Both the position numbers and the translations under genes were made by a program. Below, piece by piece: positions 15,947 to 24,723 of a DNA stretch of 64,000 nucleotides; the first letter of the stretch is position 1, and the number at the start of each line of letters is the position of its first letter. The notes under the pieces are model-generated. The model was not told where the DNA came from, made no database searches, and was given only the letters and a program-made list of their open reading frames with translations. This DNA is from Pelobium manganitolerans (lineage in GTDB: Bacteria; Bacteroidota; Bacteroidia; Sphingobacteriales; Sphingobacteriaceae): the NCBI RefSeq assembly GCF_003609575.1, contig NZ_MBTA01000012.1, positions 248,001-312,000 on the forward strand, given 5' to 3'.

Positions 15947-17272
15947 ATGAAAGTAAAACCTGTGCAACCCATAACAAAACCCCGCGTAAACGTTATCACG
16001 CTGGGTTGTTCAAAAAACACTTACGACTCTGAGGTGTTGATGGGGCAGCTTCACGGAAATAAACTGCAAGTGGTGCATGAAGCCGGCAATGTACAATCAA
16101 ATGATATTGTAGTGATTAATACCTGCGGGTTTATTGATAATGCTAAGCAAGAATCGATAGACACCATTTTACAGTACAGCGAGCTAAAAGACCAGGGTAA
16201 AATTGGGAAAGTAATTGTTACCGGCTGTTTATCTGAGCGTTATACACCCGAACTTTCTAGCGAGATTACCAATATAGACGCTTGGTTTGGCACCAACGAT
16301 TTGCCGGATATTTTAACAAGCATTGGCGCCGATTATAAATATGAGCTTTTAGGCGAACGTTTATTGACCACGCCATCGCACTTCGCCTATTTTAAAATTG
16401 CCGAAGGCTGCAACCGGCCCTGTTCTTTTTGCGCTATCCCGCTGATGCGTGGGATGCACGTGTCAAAGCCGATTGAAGACTTGGTTAAAGAAGCGAAGTT
16501 TTTAGCTAAAAACGGTACAAAAGAACTGATTTTAATTGCGCAAGACCTTACCTATTACGGCTTGGATTTATATAATCAGCGTAAATTGGCAGATTTGCTT
16601 CGCCATCTTTCAGACGTGGACGGTATAGAGTGGATCCGTTTGCAGTATGCTTATCCGTCTGGATTTCCGATGGAGATTTTGGATGTGATGAACGAGCGTT
16701 CAAACATCTGCAACTATCTGGATATGCCTTTGCAACACATATCGGATCCGATGTTGCAATCTATGCGCCGCGGTACAACCAAGCAAAAAACCATTGATTT
16801 GGTAAACAAAATCCGAGATAAAGTGCCAAACATTGCTATGCGCACCACCTTAATATGTGGTTATCCCGGCGAAACCGAGAGAGATTTTGAGGAGATGAAA
16901 GAATGGGTTGCCGAAACTCGATTTGACCGTTTGGGATGCTTCACCTACTCGCATGAGGAGAAAACGCACGCATTTGATTTGATTGACGATGTTGCGCAAG
17001 AAGTTAAAGAACAACGTGTGGAGGAGGTGATGGAAATTCAGCAAGACATCTCGTTCCAATTAAACCAAGAAAAAGTGGGCAATAGCTACAAGGTTTTGGT
17101 AGACAAAATGGAAGGCGACTTTTTTATTGGCCGTACCGAGTTTGATTCGCCAGAGGTGGATAACGAGGTGCTGTTAGATGCTCGGGAGAACTACGTAACG
17201 CCCGGCAGCTTTGTAAACGTAAACATTGATAGGGCAGAGGACTTTGATTTGTATGGAACAATTGTAAAATAG
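15947..17272 (+). CDS. rimO: Ribosomal protein S12 methylthiotransferase RimO
   Basis: Radical-SAM enzyme that methylthiolates the conserved Asp of ribosomal protein S12. Order: UPF0004 domain with NVITLGCSKNTYDSEVLMGQ, NTCGFIDNAKQ and VTGCLSERY supplying three cluster cysteines; radical-SAM core with CNRPCSFC near 154; C-terminal TRAM domain (FIGRTEFDSPEVDNEVL). ATG at 15947 is chosen over a GTG at 15902, because the added residues would be encoded by the repeat array. The 441-residue length is normal. Confidence 0.95.
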   Translation: MKVKPVQPITKPRVNVITLGCSKNTYDSEVLMGQLHGNKLQVVHEAGNVQSNDIVVINTCGFIDNAKQESIDTILQYSELKDQGKIGKVIVTGCLSERYTPELSSEITNIDAWFGTNDLPDILTSIGADYKYELLGERLLTTPSHFAYFKIAEGCNRPCSFCAIPLMRGMHVSKPIEDLVKEAKFLAKNGTKELILIAQDLTYYGLDLYNQRKLADLLRHLSDVDGIEWIRLQYAYPSGFPMEILDVMNERSNICNYLDMPLQHISDPMLQSMRRGTTKQKTIDLVNKIRDKVPNIAMRTTLICGYPGETERDFEEMKEWVAETRFDRLGCFTYSHEEKTHAFDLIDDVAQEVKEQRVEEVMEIQQDISFQLNQEKVGNSYKVLVDKMEGDFFIGRTEFDSPEVDNEVLLDARENYVTPGSFVNVNIDRAEDFDLYGTIVK

Positions 17273-17323
17273 GTGAAATGAGGGGTTGTAGATGCAGAAT
17301 TTGATTATTTTCGCTTCCCTAGC

Positions 17324-18907
17324 ATGAAAGTAAGCACAATTGATTATGAAGAAACCGGTTGTTTTTCTGCAACGGTAACGCGTTTGCTCGGCCATGACGG
17401 AAGCTTGGCGCCCTTTGTTAACGGTTTTGCCAGTTTACAGCAGTTTCAGCAAATTATTGCACAACGTAAATTTAGCGGCAACCGCGGTGTGTTGCACGAT
17501 GTTTTAAGCGGGCAGTACAAAAATCTTGAATTAAGCCCGGCGCTACAAAACAATATCGCATCGCTCAAAAATCAAAATACCTATACGGTTACTACAGGTC
17601 ATCAGTTGAACATTTTTGGTGGTCCTTTATACTTCATTTTTAAGATTGTAAGCACTATTAAACTGGCGCAAGAACTTGCACATGCATATCCAGAGCAACA
17701 TTTTGTACCAGTTTACTGGATGGCTACCGAGGATCATGATTTTGCGGAGATTAACCACACTTATTTATCCAACGAAAAAATCAGTTGGGAGTACGACGTT
17801 AGTGGCGCTACCGGCAAAATAAGTACCGATTCCATCGCGCAAGCTTCACAGCATTATATTAGAATTTTAGGAATTTCGGCGAACGCGAGTACGCTGGCGG
17901 AGATGCTGAAAAATGCTTATGCGGGTCGGAAAACACTGGCGGAAGCTACTCGTATCTTCGTGAACGAGCTTTTTGGCGAGTATGGGTTGGTTATTATCGA
18001 TGCGGATGAACCGGCTTTAAAGCAATTGTTTGCGCCAATTATTGAAAAGGATATTATCGGACAACATAGCTTCCGATGTATTGAAGAAACATCGGCTAAA
18101 CTTGCAACTGTCGGAATTTCGGCGCAAGTGAACCCTCGTGAAATCAATTTTTTTTACCTGAAAGATAGTTCCCGCGAACGTATTGTTTTTGATGCGGGGC
18201 GTTATAAGGTATTAAACTCAGCTATTTCTTTTTCAGAAGAAGAGCTAAAAGCAGAAATAGAGAAATATCCGGAAAGGTTTAGTCCAAATGTGGTGATGCG
18301 CCCGCTTTACCAAGAATATATTTTGCCCAACCTGGCTTATATTGGCGGAGGAGGCGAACTGGCTTATTGGCTACAGCTTAAAAGTACATTTGAGTATTAC
18401 CAAACAGACTTCCCACTGTTAGTTTTGCGTAACTCCGCAATGTTGCTAAACGATAAAATACTGCGCAAAATGAGCAAGTTACGGCTCAAAACTGCAGATT
18501 TGTTTAAATCCGCGCAAAACCTGCAAACCGAATTGATTGCTTCGCACACAGCGCATCGGCTCAATTTAGTTGCAGAGAAAGAAGCCTTGTCCCAAATTTT
18601 TCACAGTCTAAAAAACCGCATTGCGTTGATAGACGTGACTTTGCGCGACAGCACCGAAGCAGTAGAAACGCGTTTGCAAAAAGCCATGGATAAACTGGAG
18701 AAGAAAATTCTTCGGGCAGAAAAAAGAAATCATGCCGAGGTGATGGGTGATATTGAGCAATTAAAAAACCAGCTTTTCCCTGGCGGAGGTTTGCAGGAAC
18801 GCAAAGAAAACTTCGGACTTTTTTACGTTGAGCATGGCAAAAACTTTATTCCCCAACTGCTAGCCAGTTTTGACCCGCTTGCTTTTAAATTCAGCGTTTT
18901 AGCTTAA
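17324..18907 (+). CDS. bshC: Bacillithiol biosynthesis cysteine-adding enzyme BshC
   Basis: Joins cysteine to glucosaminyl-malate in the last step of bacillithiol synthesis. The 527-residue protein has the Rossmann-like core motifs TTGHQLNIFGGPLYF near 89, PVYWMATEDHDFAEIN near 130 and MRPLYQEYILPNLAYIGGGG near 325, with a C-terminal coiled coil (about 380-480). It is full length. bshA and bshB are not in the window, which is usual as bsh genes are dispersed in Bacteroidetes. It shows that bacillithiol is probably a major thiol in this organism. Confidence 0.93.
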   Translation: MKVSTIDYEETGCFSATVTRLLGHDGSLAPFVNGFASLQQFQQIIAQRKFSGNRGVLHDVLSGQYKNLELSPALQNNIASLKNQNTYTVTTGHQLNIFGGPLYFIFKIVSTIKLAQELAHAYPEQHFVPVYWMATEDHDFAEINHTYLSNEKISWEYDVSGATGKISTDSIAQASQHYIRILGISANASTLAEMLKNAYAGRKTLAEATRIFVNELFGEYGLVIIDADEPALKQLFAPIIEKDIIGQHSFRCIEETSAKLATVGISAQVNPREINFFYLKDSSRERIVFDAGRYKVLNSAISFSEEELKAEIEKYPERFSPNVVMRPLYQEYILPNLAYIGGGGELAYWLQLKSTFEYYQTDFPLLVLRNSAMLLNDKILRKMSKLRLKTADLFKSAQNLQTELIASHTAHRLNLVAEKEALSQIFHSLKNRIALIDVTLRDSTEAVETRLQKAMDKLEKKILRAEKRNHAEVMGDIEQLKNQLFPGGGLQERKENFGLFYVEHGKNFIPQLLASFDPLAFKFSVLA

Positions 18908-18994
18908 GCGTCCCAGTTTTTTCTGCCCGTGAATGCGCACGATGAAGATTCTCGCTAACTAACTAAAACGCACGCATGTTCTTATCAAATCATT

Positions 18995-19522
18995 TTAGTA
19001 TTCGGCCAAGCTGTAGACGTTGTTCGAGTAAGTTTCTAACTGTTGCCAGCCGTTTAAAAAGCGCAAGGAAACGATAAAAGAATAGCCCACTACCTCTCCG
19101 CCCATCTTTTCTATCAGCATTGAGCTTGCCATAACCGTGCCTCCGGTTGCCAATAAATCGTCATGGATTAAAACTTTTGCGCCAGGTTCAAAGGCGTCTT
19201 CATGTATCTCTATAACAGCCGAACCATATTCTAACTCGTAAGCCTGTTGGATGGTTTTATGCGGGAGTTTACCCACTTTACGTATAGGAACAAACGGCTT
19301 GTTTAAGCGGTTCGCCAGCATCAAGCCAAATAAAAAACCTCTACTCTCTATTCCGGCAATTACATCAAACTGTAAATCACCTATTTTTTCTACAAAAGCA
19401 TCAACGATGGCCGAGCATAAACTTTGTTCCTTTAAAATCGGAGTGATGTCTTTAAATATAATTCCGGGTTTGGGGAAGTCGGGAATATCGCGGATGTGGC
19501 TTTTAATGCGCTCTTCAATCAT
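18995..19522 (-). CDS. apt: Adenine phosphoribosyltransferase
   Basis: Salvages adenine to AMP using PRPP. ATG at 19522 gives the standard 175-residue protein beginning MIEERIKSHIRDIPDFPKPG. Motifs: DITPILK, GIESRGFLFG, the hood RKVGKLPHKTI, and the PRPP loop VLIHDDLLATGGTVMAS. A longer frame from 19576 exists but is rejected. The start codon overlaps the stop of the upstream helix-hairpin-helix gene by several bases, pointing to translational coupling. Confidence 0.95.
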   Translation of the reverse strand: MIEERIKSHIRDIPDFPKPGIIFKDITPILKEQSLCSAIVDAFVEKIGDLQFDVIAGIESRGFLFGLMLANRLNKPFVPIRKVGKLPHKTIQQAYELEYGSAVIEIHEDAFEPGAKVLIHDDLLATGGTVMASSMLIEKMGGEVVGYSFIVSLRFLNGWQQLETYSNNVYSLAEY

Positions 19523-20420
19523 CTGTATGGAAATAAGGGGCGATTTTTCTGATGGTTTCGGCGTCCAATATCGCAATTTTATTTAAGTCGGCAACACTGC
19601 TATACCGTCCGTGTTGGTTCCTGTAAGCGATAATTGCAGTCGACTGCTTATATTTTAAATATGGGAAGTTTTTAACGTTTTCAAAAGTACAACGGTTTAG
19701 GCTGATGCGTTCTATGTTTTCAGCATCAACCCTGAGCTGTGGCGCTAGTTGCGCGTACTTAGCAGAGTCGACCCCGTAAATTTCTTTCAATTGCGCCAGT
19801 GCGACAAAACCGCCCAGGCGCTTGCGGTATTTGATAATACGTGATGCAAACGCAGGGCCAACGCCTCTTAATTCTGTCAGTGCAGAAGAATCTGCGCTGT
19901 TTATAGCCAATACTTCGGCCGCCTTAGTTTTATGGATGGATGAGTTTTTATAAGTATCGAATTTCTTAGCGCTGCTATTTTGCTCGGGTAAGTCAATATA
20001 AGGCATTAACCGTGCAAACATTTCATCGCTAATGGCGTACATCTTTTTAACGTCTTTTATACTGCGGAACCTACCTCCTTTACTTTCGTAGTTTTTAATG
20101 CTTTGCGCCTGCTTTTCGCTTAGGCCCAGTTTCATCCAGCTTTCAACAGGAAGCTGGTTGGGGTTAAATCTGAAAAGCTCGGCTACTTGTTGTGGTTCAT
20201 GCGCTCTATCGTAATTAAAATTGTTAGCTGTTTTTTTGTGTTTGTCCAGCTCTGACAATTTAGGGCTTATGGTTTCAATCACGATGTAGCTGGGGCGCGC
20301 CATCAGTTTTTCATAAACATAAGGCGCCAATGCAATAAGTGAGAGGATAACAATAAAAACCACCATCCCGCGGAATTCACCGGGCGAAATTTCGACGTAT
20401 TTCTTAAGTTTTTGATACAT
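19515..20420 (-). CDS. Membrane-anchored helix-hairpin-helix protein, ComEA-like
   Basis: A 301-residue protein with one N-terminal transmembrane segment (about 17-36) and three helix-hairpin-helix modules: FNPNQLPVESWMKLGLSEKQ near 84-104, INSADSSALTELRGVGPAF near 173-191 and ISLNRCTFENVKNFPYLKY near 235-254. HhH modules bind DNA non-specifically. ComEA-type proteins bring DNA through the envelope during competence, and this larger Bacteroidetes form may do the same or act in DNA handling at the membrane. No other competence gene lies near. Cotranscribed with apt. Confidence 0.8.
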   Translation of the reverse strand: MYQKLKKYVEISPGEFRGMVVFIVILSLIALAPYVYEKLMARPSYIVIETISPKLSELDKHKKTANNFNYDRAHEPQQVAELFRFNPNQLPVESWMKLGLSEKQAQSIKNYESKGGRFRSIKDVKKMYAISDEMFARLMPYIDLPEQNSSAKKFDTYKNSSIHKTKAAEVLAINSADSSALTELRGVGPAFASRIIKYRKRLGGFVALAQLKEIYGVDSAKYAQLAPQLRVDAENIERISLNRCTFENVKNFPYLKYKQSTAIIAYRNQHGRYSSVADLNKIAILDAETIRKIAPYFHTDD

Positions 20421-20478
20421 AGGCAGGTAGCAGTACCAAATATAAATAAGATGCTTTTAAAATAAAAAATTAAATGCA

Positions 20479-20507
20479 ATAAAAAAGCCCACTAATTTAG
20501 TGGGCTT
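20479..20507 (-). terminator. Terminator of the RNase E/G gene
   Basis: Stem aagcccacta (20485-20494) pairs with tagtgggctt (20498-20507), with an A-tract at 20481-20486 that reads as T-run on the minus strand, just beyond the RNase stop codon at 20525. Confidence 0.85.
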
Positions 20508-20524
20508 CAATGCATTATAGCTTG

Positions 20525-22075
20525 TTAAAGCTTTATTTCCTCGCCTTTTGCGCTTAGGAAATGGAATTCTGTTAAGTGGTACGATGATACCTCGCGCACT
20601 TTGATCCACTGGTTGTATTTGAAAAACCACTTCATTTGCAAGGATAAAAACCCTTTTTTAATGAAAGCCCCAATGTACGGATGTACGCAAAGCGTTATCC
20701 CTTTTTCGGCCTGCTCGTTTAGTACGTAGTCTAAATTGGCAACAATATCATCCAGCAATACAATACTGGCTTTAATTTCGCCGGTACCGCCACAGCTCGG
20801 GCACTTTTCATTAGTTACAATGTTCATCTCTGGCCTTACCCGTTGGCGGGTAATTTGTACCAGCCCAAACTTGCTTGGTGGTAAAATGGTGTGTTTAGCG
20901 CGGTCCAAATTCATCTCCGACCTCAAAAAGTCGAACAGTTCTTTGCGGTTTGGCGCTTTGTGCATGTCAATAAAATCTACCACCACAATGCCGCCCATAT
21001 CGCGCAAGCGCAATTGGCGTGCAATTTCTTTGGCCGCTTCCTTGTTCACCATCAGGGCGTTTTCTTCCTGATTTTCGGGGTTAGCCGTACGGTTGCCACT
21101 ATTTACATCAATAACGTGCAGGGCTTCGGTGTGCTCTACAACCAAATACGCACCACCGGCCAAGTTTACGGTTTTTCCAAAAGAAGCTTTAATCTGCTTT
21201 TCGATACCAAAGTGCTCGAAAATAGGATCTTTGCCTTTATAAAGTTTTACGATTTTTTCCAGCTCGGGCGATATCTCATGCACATAAGATTTCACCTCTT
21301 CGTAAATTGCTGGGTCGTTTACATAAACATGCGTAAACTCGTCATTCAGTAAGTCGCGTAGGATGGTAGAGGCGCGCCCCATTTCTCCTAATATTTTTTT
21401 AGACGGATCTGTATGCGGTAACTTCTTCATAAAAGTTTCCCACTTAGAGATGAGGTCTAAAAGATCTTTCTGAATTTCTGTAACGCCTTTGTTTTCAGAA
21501 ACAGTTCTAATAATTACGCCAAAATTTGCCGGCTTAATGCCTTCAACAATTTTCTTTAGGCGTGTTCTTTCTGTGTTGCTTCTAATCTTTTTTGAGATAG
21601 ATATTACATCAGAAAACGGTACCAAGACCACAAAGCGGCCCGCTATGGATAAATCTGAACTTAAACGAGGGCCTTTTGTAGAGATAGGCTCTTTGGCAAT
21701 TTGAACGGGCAACAACTGGTTTTTACTCAGTACAGACGAAATTTTTCCGCCTTTATCAATATCCGCTTCCCTGGTAAAATGATCCAGCAAACGGTCTTTG
21801 TACGAGTTGCCTCTAACCTGTTTATTAAGTTTTAGTAAAGATTGTACCTGCGGTCCAAGGTCTAAGTAATGCAAGAAAGCGTCTTTCTCATAACCCACAT
21901 CAACAAATGCTGCATTTAAACCGGGCATAATCTTTTTGATACGGCCCATGTAAATGTCGCCAACAGCATAGCTGTTGTTGATTTGTTCTTTGTTAAGCTC
22001 AACGAGTTGCTTGTCCTGCAGTAACGCAATCGTAACCCCACCAGGGTTCGAATTGATAATTAACTCCTTTACCAA
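20525..22075 (-). CDS. rng: Ribonuclease E/G family protein
   Basis: Endoribonuclease for 16S rRNA 5' maturation and mRNA turnover. The 516-residue protein matches RNase G in length, without the long RNase E scaffold. It has the S1/5'-sensor region (GDIYMGRIKKIMPGLNAAFVD), the catalytic DVNSGNRT and VVVDFIDM metal-site Asp pair, and the zinc-link CPSCGGTG near 420. The start must be TTG at 22075: an in-frame stop lies a few codons upstream and the next Met is at residue 43. A hairpin (22091-22100 with 22106-22115) sits just upstream of the start and could be a control element. Confidence 0.93.
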   Translation of the reverse strand: MVKELIINSNPGGVTIALLQDKQLVELNKEQINNSYAVGDIYMGRIKKIMPGLNAAFVDVGYEKDAFLHYLDLGPQVQSLLKLNKQVRGNSYKDRLLDHFTREADIDKGGKISSVLSKNQLLPVQIAKEPISTKGPRLSSDLSIAGRFVVLVPFSDVISISKKIRSNTERTRLKKIVEGIKPANFGVIIRTVSENKGVTEIQKDLLDLISKWETFMKKLPHTDPSKKILGEMGRASTILRDLLNDEFTHVYVNDPAIYEEVKSYVHEISPELEKIVKLYKGKDPIFEHFGIEKQIKASFGKTVNLAGGAYLVVEHTEALHVIDVNSGNRTANPENQEENALMVNKEAAKEIARQLRLRDMGGIVVVDFIDMHKAPNRKELFDFLRSEMNLDRAKHTILPPSKFGLVQITRQRVRPEMNIVTNEKCPSCGGTGEIKASIVLLDDIVANLDYVLNEQAEKGITLCVHPYIGAFIKKGFLSLQMKWFFKYNQWIKVREVSSYHLTEFHFLSAKGEEIKL

Positions 22076-22090
22076 CAGAAAAAATTTAAG

Positions 22091-22115
22091 AAAAGATTGT
22101 AGTTAACAATCTTTT
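22091..22115 (-). promoter_or_regulatory. Hairpin in the leader of the RNase E/G gene
   Basis: Perfect 10-bp inverted repeat (aaaagattgt at 22091-22100, acaatctttt at 22106-22115) with a 5-nt loop, 16 nt before the TTG start. Because RNase E genes control their own mRNA through leader structures in other bacteria, it may be a feedback site. It could also be a weak terminator. Confidence 0.4.
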
Positions 22116-22129
22116 AGTTAACAAAGAAA

Positions 22130-22182
22130 AAATAAAAAAACAAAGTATTGCAGTTGGACGCGTTGCCAAAGCAAATACTTTG
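22130..22182 (-). terminator. Terminator after the 29-residue basic protein gene
   Basis: Stem caaagtatt (22141-22149) pairs with aatactttg (22174-22182), enclosing a smaller gttgg/ccaa helix. An A-rich tract at 22124-22140 reads as T-run on the minus strand. Confidence 0.65.
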
Positions 22183-22203
22183 TTAAAAGCTTTTAAAGCC
22201 TAA

Positions 22204-22293
22204 TTATTTTTTCTTGTGTCTGTTTTTTCTTAAGCGTTTTTTGCGCTTGTGGGTAGCCATTTTATGTCTTTTTCTTTTTTTACCGCTTGGCAT
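22204..22293 (-). CDS. 29-residue basic protein, bS22/AURKAIP1-like ribosomal candidate
   Basis: A tiny ORF, MPSGKKRKRHKMATHKRKKR followed by LRKNRHKKK, in which most residues are Lys, Arg or His. The pattern (R/K)RHKM.THKRKKRLRKNR resembles the AURKAIP1/COX24 (mS38) domain and the mycobacterial small-subunit protein bS22, which lie in the rRNA near the decoding region. This assignment is inference from composition and motif spacing. It lies between the TPR/HU genes and the RNase E/G gene on the same strand and has its own hairpin terminator. Its size means automatic annotation often misses it. Confidence 0.75.
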   Translation of the reverse strand: MPSGKKRKRHKMATHKRKKRLRKNRHKKK

Positions 22294-22325
22294 AATCTTG
22301 TGATTTAATGTTTTATAAAATTATT

Positions 22326-23189
22326 TTAATTACTTAATTCTTTGATCTTACGATCAACAAATGTGGTCAAATTAGGGTCTGCTGCCAGTTCTTTAGCTTT
22401 GGTATAAGCTAAAACAGCTTCCGGCTTTTGGCCTAAATTTTCATAGCTTGTACCCAAATAAAACCAAGCTTCGGGCGTAGGCTTAACCTCTAAAACAGTT
22501 TTAAACCTTTCTACCGCTTTTTGGAACTGGCCAGATTTCATAGAGAACAAGCCTAAATTCATGTTGGCTTTTTGGTTCTTTGGGTCTTCTTTTACCACAC
22601 CTAATAAAAGCTGTATGCCCTGCATAGGGTTTTGGGTGCCGGATACGTAGGCTACGCCTAATCCGGTTTGTGCGTCGAGGCTGTTTTTGTCAAATTCTAA
22701 CGCTTTGTTGTAAGCTTCAATCGCTTTTTGTACCAAGCCCACGGTTACGGTGCTATCTGCATAGTTTTGGTAACCCTCGCTGTAACGGTCGGCGGTTTTA
22801 AGCCAATTTGCGTAGTTCGGATTTGCTTTTGCAACCTCTTCGTAATAAAAAGCAGCTGCGGCGGGTTGGTTTACGTCATCCCACTTTGTTGCTAGTTGTT
22901 GTTGCAGTTCGGTCTTTTTTGTGCCGTCGGCAGCTTTCGCCTGTTTCTCCAATTTTTCAATATCCGCCGCAAGGCTGGCACTGATCATTTGTTTAGACAC
23001 CGAGGTTACGTCTTCTGCCTTTAATGCTGCTGCGTTAGCGCCACCTGCCGTTGCTGTAGATTGCATTTCGGCCTGTTGCTCGCCTTCGTTTTCCTGTTTT
23101 ACTAAACCTTTAATGTCTAAACTATATAACACAACCATTAACAGCCCTACTAGGCCTATTGCAATATATTGTTTAGCTTTTAACATCAT
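22326..23189 (-). CDS. Membrane-anchored tetratricopeptide repeat protein
   Basis: A 287-residue protein with one N-terminal transmembrane segment (about 8-24) and a low-complexity Q/A/E linker, then TPR repeats from about residue 105 to the end (GVAYVSGTQNPMQGIQLLLG, ANMNLGLFSMKSGQFQKAVE, EAWFYLGTSYENLGQKPEAV). TPRs mediate protein contacts; the specific role is unknown. Its ATG overlaps the HU stop codon (TAATG), so it is translationally coupled to HU. This pairing appears to be standard in Bacteroidetes, from memory. Confidence 0.85.
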   Translation of the reverse strand: MMLKAKQYIAIGLVGLLMVVLYSLDIKGLVKQENEGEQQAEMQSTATAGGANAAALKAEDVTSVSKQMISASLAADIEKLEKQAKAADGTKKTELQQQLATKWDDVNQPAAAAFYYEEVAKANPNYANWLKTADRYSEGYQNYADSTVTVGLVQKAIEAYNKALEFDKNSLDAQTGLGVAYVSGTQNPMQGIQLLLGVVKEDPKNQKANMNLGLFSMKSGQFQKAVERFKTVLEVKPTPEAWFYLGTSYENLGQKPEAVLAYTKAKELAADPNLTTFVDRKIKELSN

Positions 23190-23488
23190 TAGGCAGTTAC
23201 AGATGTTTTGTTACCTGATTTTACTTTGTCAACAAACACTTTTGCCGGCTTAAAGCTAGGCACGTAATGCTCAGGGATAATTATCGCAGTGTTTTTGGAA
23301 ATATTTCTTGCAGTTTTTTCGGCCCTCTTTTTAACCACAAAACTACCAAAACCGCGTACGTAAACGTTTTCTCCGCCTACCATAGCATTTTTTACCACTT
23401 TAAAAAAAGCTTCAACAGTCTCCTGTACATCAACCTTCTCAATTCCGGTTTTGTTAGCAATTTCTGCTATAATTTCTGCCTTTGTCAT
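23189..23488 (-). CDS. hup: HU family DNA-binding protein
   Basis: Small nucleoid protein, 99 residues. It starts MTKAEIIAEIANKTGIEKVD and has the HU/IHF signature GFGSFVVKKRAEKTARN near 47-63 and the PSFKPAK segment. It bends DNA as a dimer. The C-terminal extension VKSGNKTSVTA is slightly longer than in E. coli HU. First gene of the unit HU - TPR - 29-residue protein. Confidence 0.95.
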   Translation of the reverse strand: MTKAEIIAEIANKTGIEKVDVQETVEAFFKVVKNAMVGGENVYVRGFGSFVVKKRAEKTARNISKNTAIIIPEHYVPSFKPAKVFVDKVKSGNKTSVTA

Positions 23489-23539
23489 TTGATCTATTTT
23501 CTTTTAAAAATTATTATGTTGTGCAAAGATTTGGGGTTG

Positions 23540-23547
23540 CAAAAGTA
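23540..23547 (-). promoter_or_regulatory. Candidate -7 box for the HU gene
   Basis: The minus strand reads TACTTTTG, an exact TAnnTTTG match, about 52 nt upstream of the HU start codon. No clear -33 TTTG box was found. Confidence 0.45.
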
Positions 23548-23657
23548 TTGCTTTTAAATGTATTTGGGAAATAAATAACCTAAAATTTTATTTCAATAGC
23601 TTATTATCCAACATTTAAGCAATTTGGGCCTCCCAAGAATAACATAAAAAACAGTAA

Positions 23658-24704
23658 ATGAACTTTAATGAGGAGCTAATTTGTTGGTACAGAAAACATA
23701 AACGCGATTTGCCATGGCGCGATAATCGTGACGCTTACCGGATTTGGCTTTCGGAAATTATTTTGCAGCAGACTAGGGTTGAGCAGGGAATGCCTTATTT
23801 TTATAAGTTTTTAGATGCTTTCCCTCGGGTGGAAGCTTTTGCCGCCGCCAGTGAAGATGAAGTTTTGCGCTTGTGGCAAGGTTTGGGTTATTACTCGCGC
23901 GGGCGCAACATGCTTAAAACCGCACGCAAAGTAGTGGCAGATTTTGAGGGTATTTTCCCCGATAATTATGATGATTTACTGAAACTGGTGGGTATCGGCG
24001 ACTATACCGCGGCAGCAATTGCATCTTTTGCGGGCGGGCAAGCTAAAGCCGTAGTAGATGGCAATGTGTACCGTTTTCTATCGCGCTATTTTGGCATAGC
24101 TACTCCAATTAACAGTACGGCGGGTAAAAAAGAGTTTCAGGCTGTGGCCGATGAACTGCTGGATGCACATAACCCCGGCGAACATAACCAAGCGATGATT
24201 GAGTTTGGAGCGTTACAATGCAAACCTAAAAACCCCGATTGTTCCGTTTGTCCTTTTATGGCCGGCTGTTATGCTTATCATCATAATGCTGTGGACACCT
24301 TGCCTAAAAAAGTAAGAAAACTGAAAATTAAGGAGCGGTATTTCTTATACCATCTCATAAAAAACCAATATGGCGAACTGGTGATTAAGCGCAGACCCAA
24401 TACAGATATTTGGGCCGGTTTGTATGATATGCCGGTTTTTGAGCATTCGGAAACTGACGACCCTGTGGTTATTGCGGTCCAGGTACATAAGGTCTTTAAA
24501 AAAGTTTATCCTTTAAGCCCGGTTTCGGCCCCAGTTAAACATATATTAACGCATCAGCGGCTGTTTGTGCGTTTTATCGAGCATCAGGTTTTAAAAGAAG
24601 ATGTAGTGCTCCAAAACGGCTGGATGTGGGTTAACGCAGCAGATTTAGCTCAATATGGGATGCCTAAAATTATTTTTGACTTCTTGAAAAAAGTCATAAA
24701 TTGA
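23658..24704 (+). CDS. mutY: A/G-specific adenine glycosylase MutY
   Basis: Removes adenine mispaired with 8-oxoguanine. The 348-residue protein has LPWRDNRDAYRIWLSEIILQ and QQTRVEQ at the start, HhH-GPD LVGIGDYTAAAIASF near 109, catalytic Asp in VVDGNVYR near 132, the 4Fe-4S loop CKPKNPDCSVCPFMAGC near 188 and a C-terminal NUDIX-like domain (KRRPNTDIWAGLYDMP) that recognises 8-oxoG. All key residues are present. ssb follows after 19 nt, so they are likely cotranscribed. Confidence 0.95.
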   Translation: MNFNEELICWYRKHKRDLPWRDNRDAYRIWLSEIILQQTRVEQGMPYFYKFLDAFPRVEAFAAASEDEVLRLWQGLGYYSRGRNMLKTARKVVADFEGIFPDNYDDLLKLVGIGDYTAAAIASFAGGQAKAVVDGNVYRFLSRYFGIATPINSTAGKKEFQAVADELLDAHNPGEHNQAMIEFGALQCKPKNPDCSVCPFMAGCYAYHHNAVDTLPKKVRKLKIKERYFLYHLIKNQYGELVIKRRPNTDIWAGLYDMPVFEHSETDDPVVIAVQVHKVFKKVYPLSPVSAPVKHILTHQRLFVRFIEHQVLKEDVVLQNGWMWVNAADLAQYGMPKIIFDFLKKVIN

Positions 24705-24723
24705 AGAAAAATTAAAAGAAATT

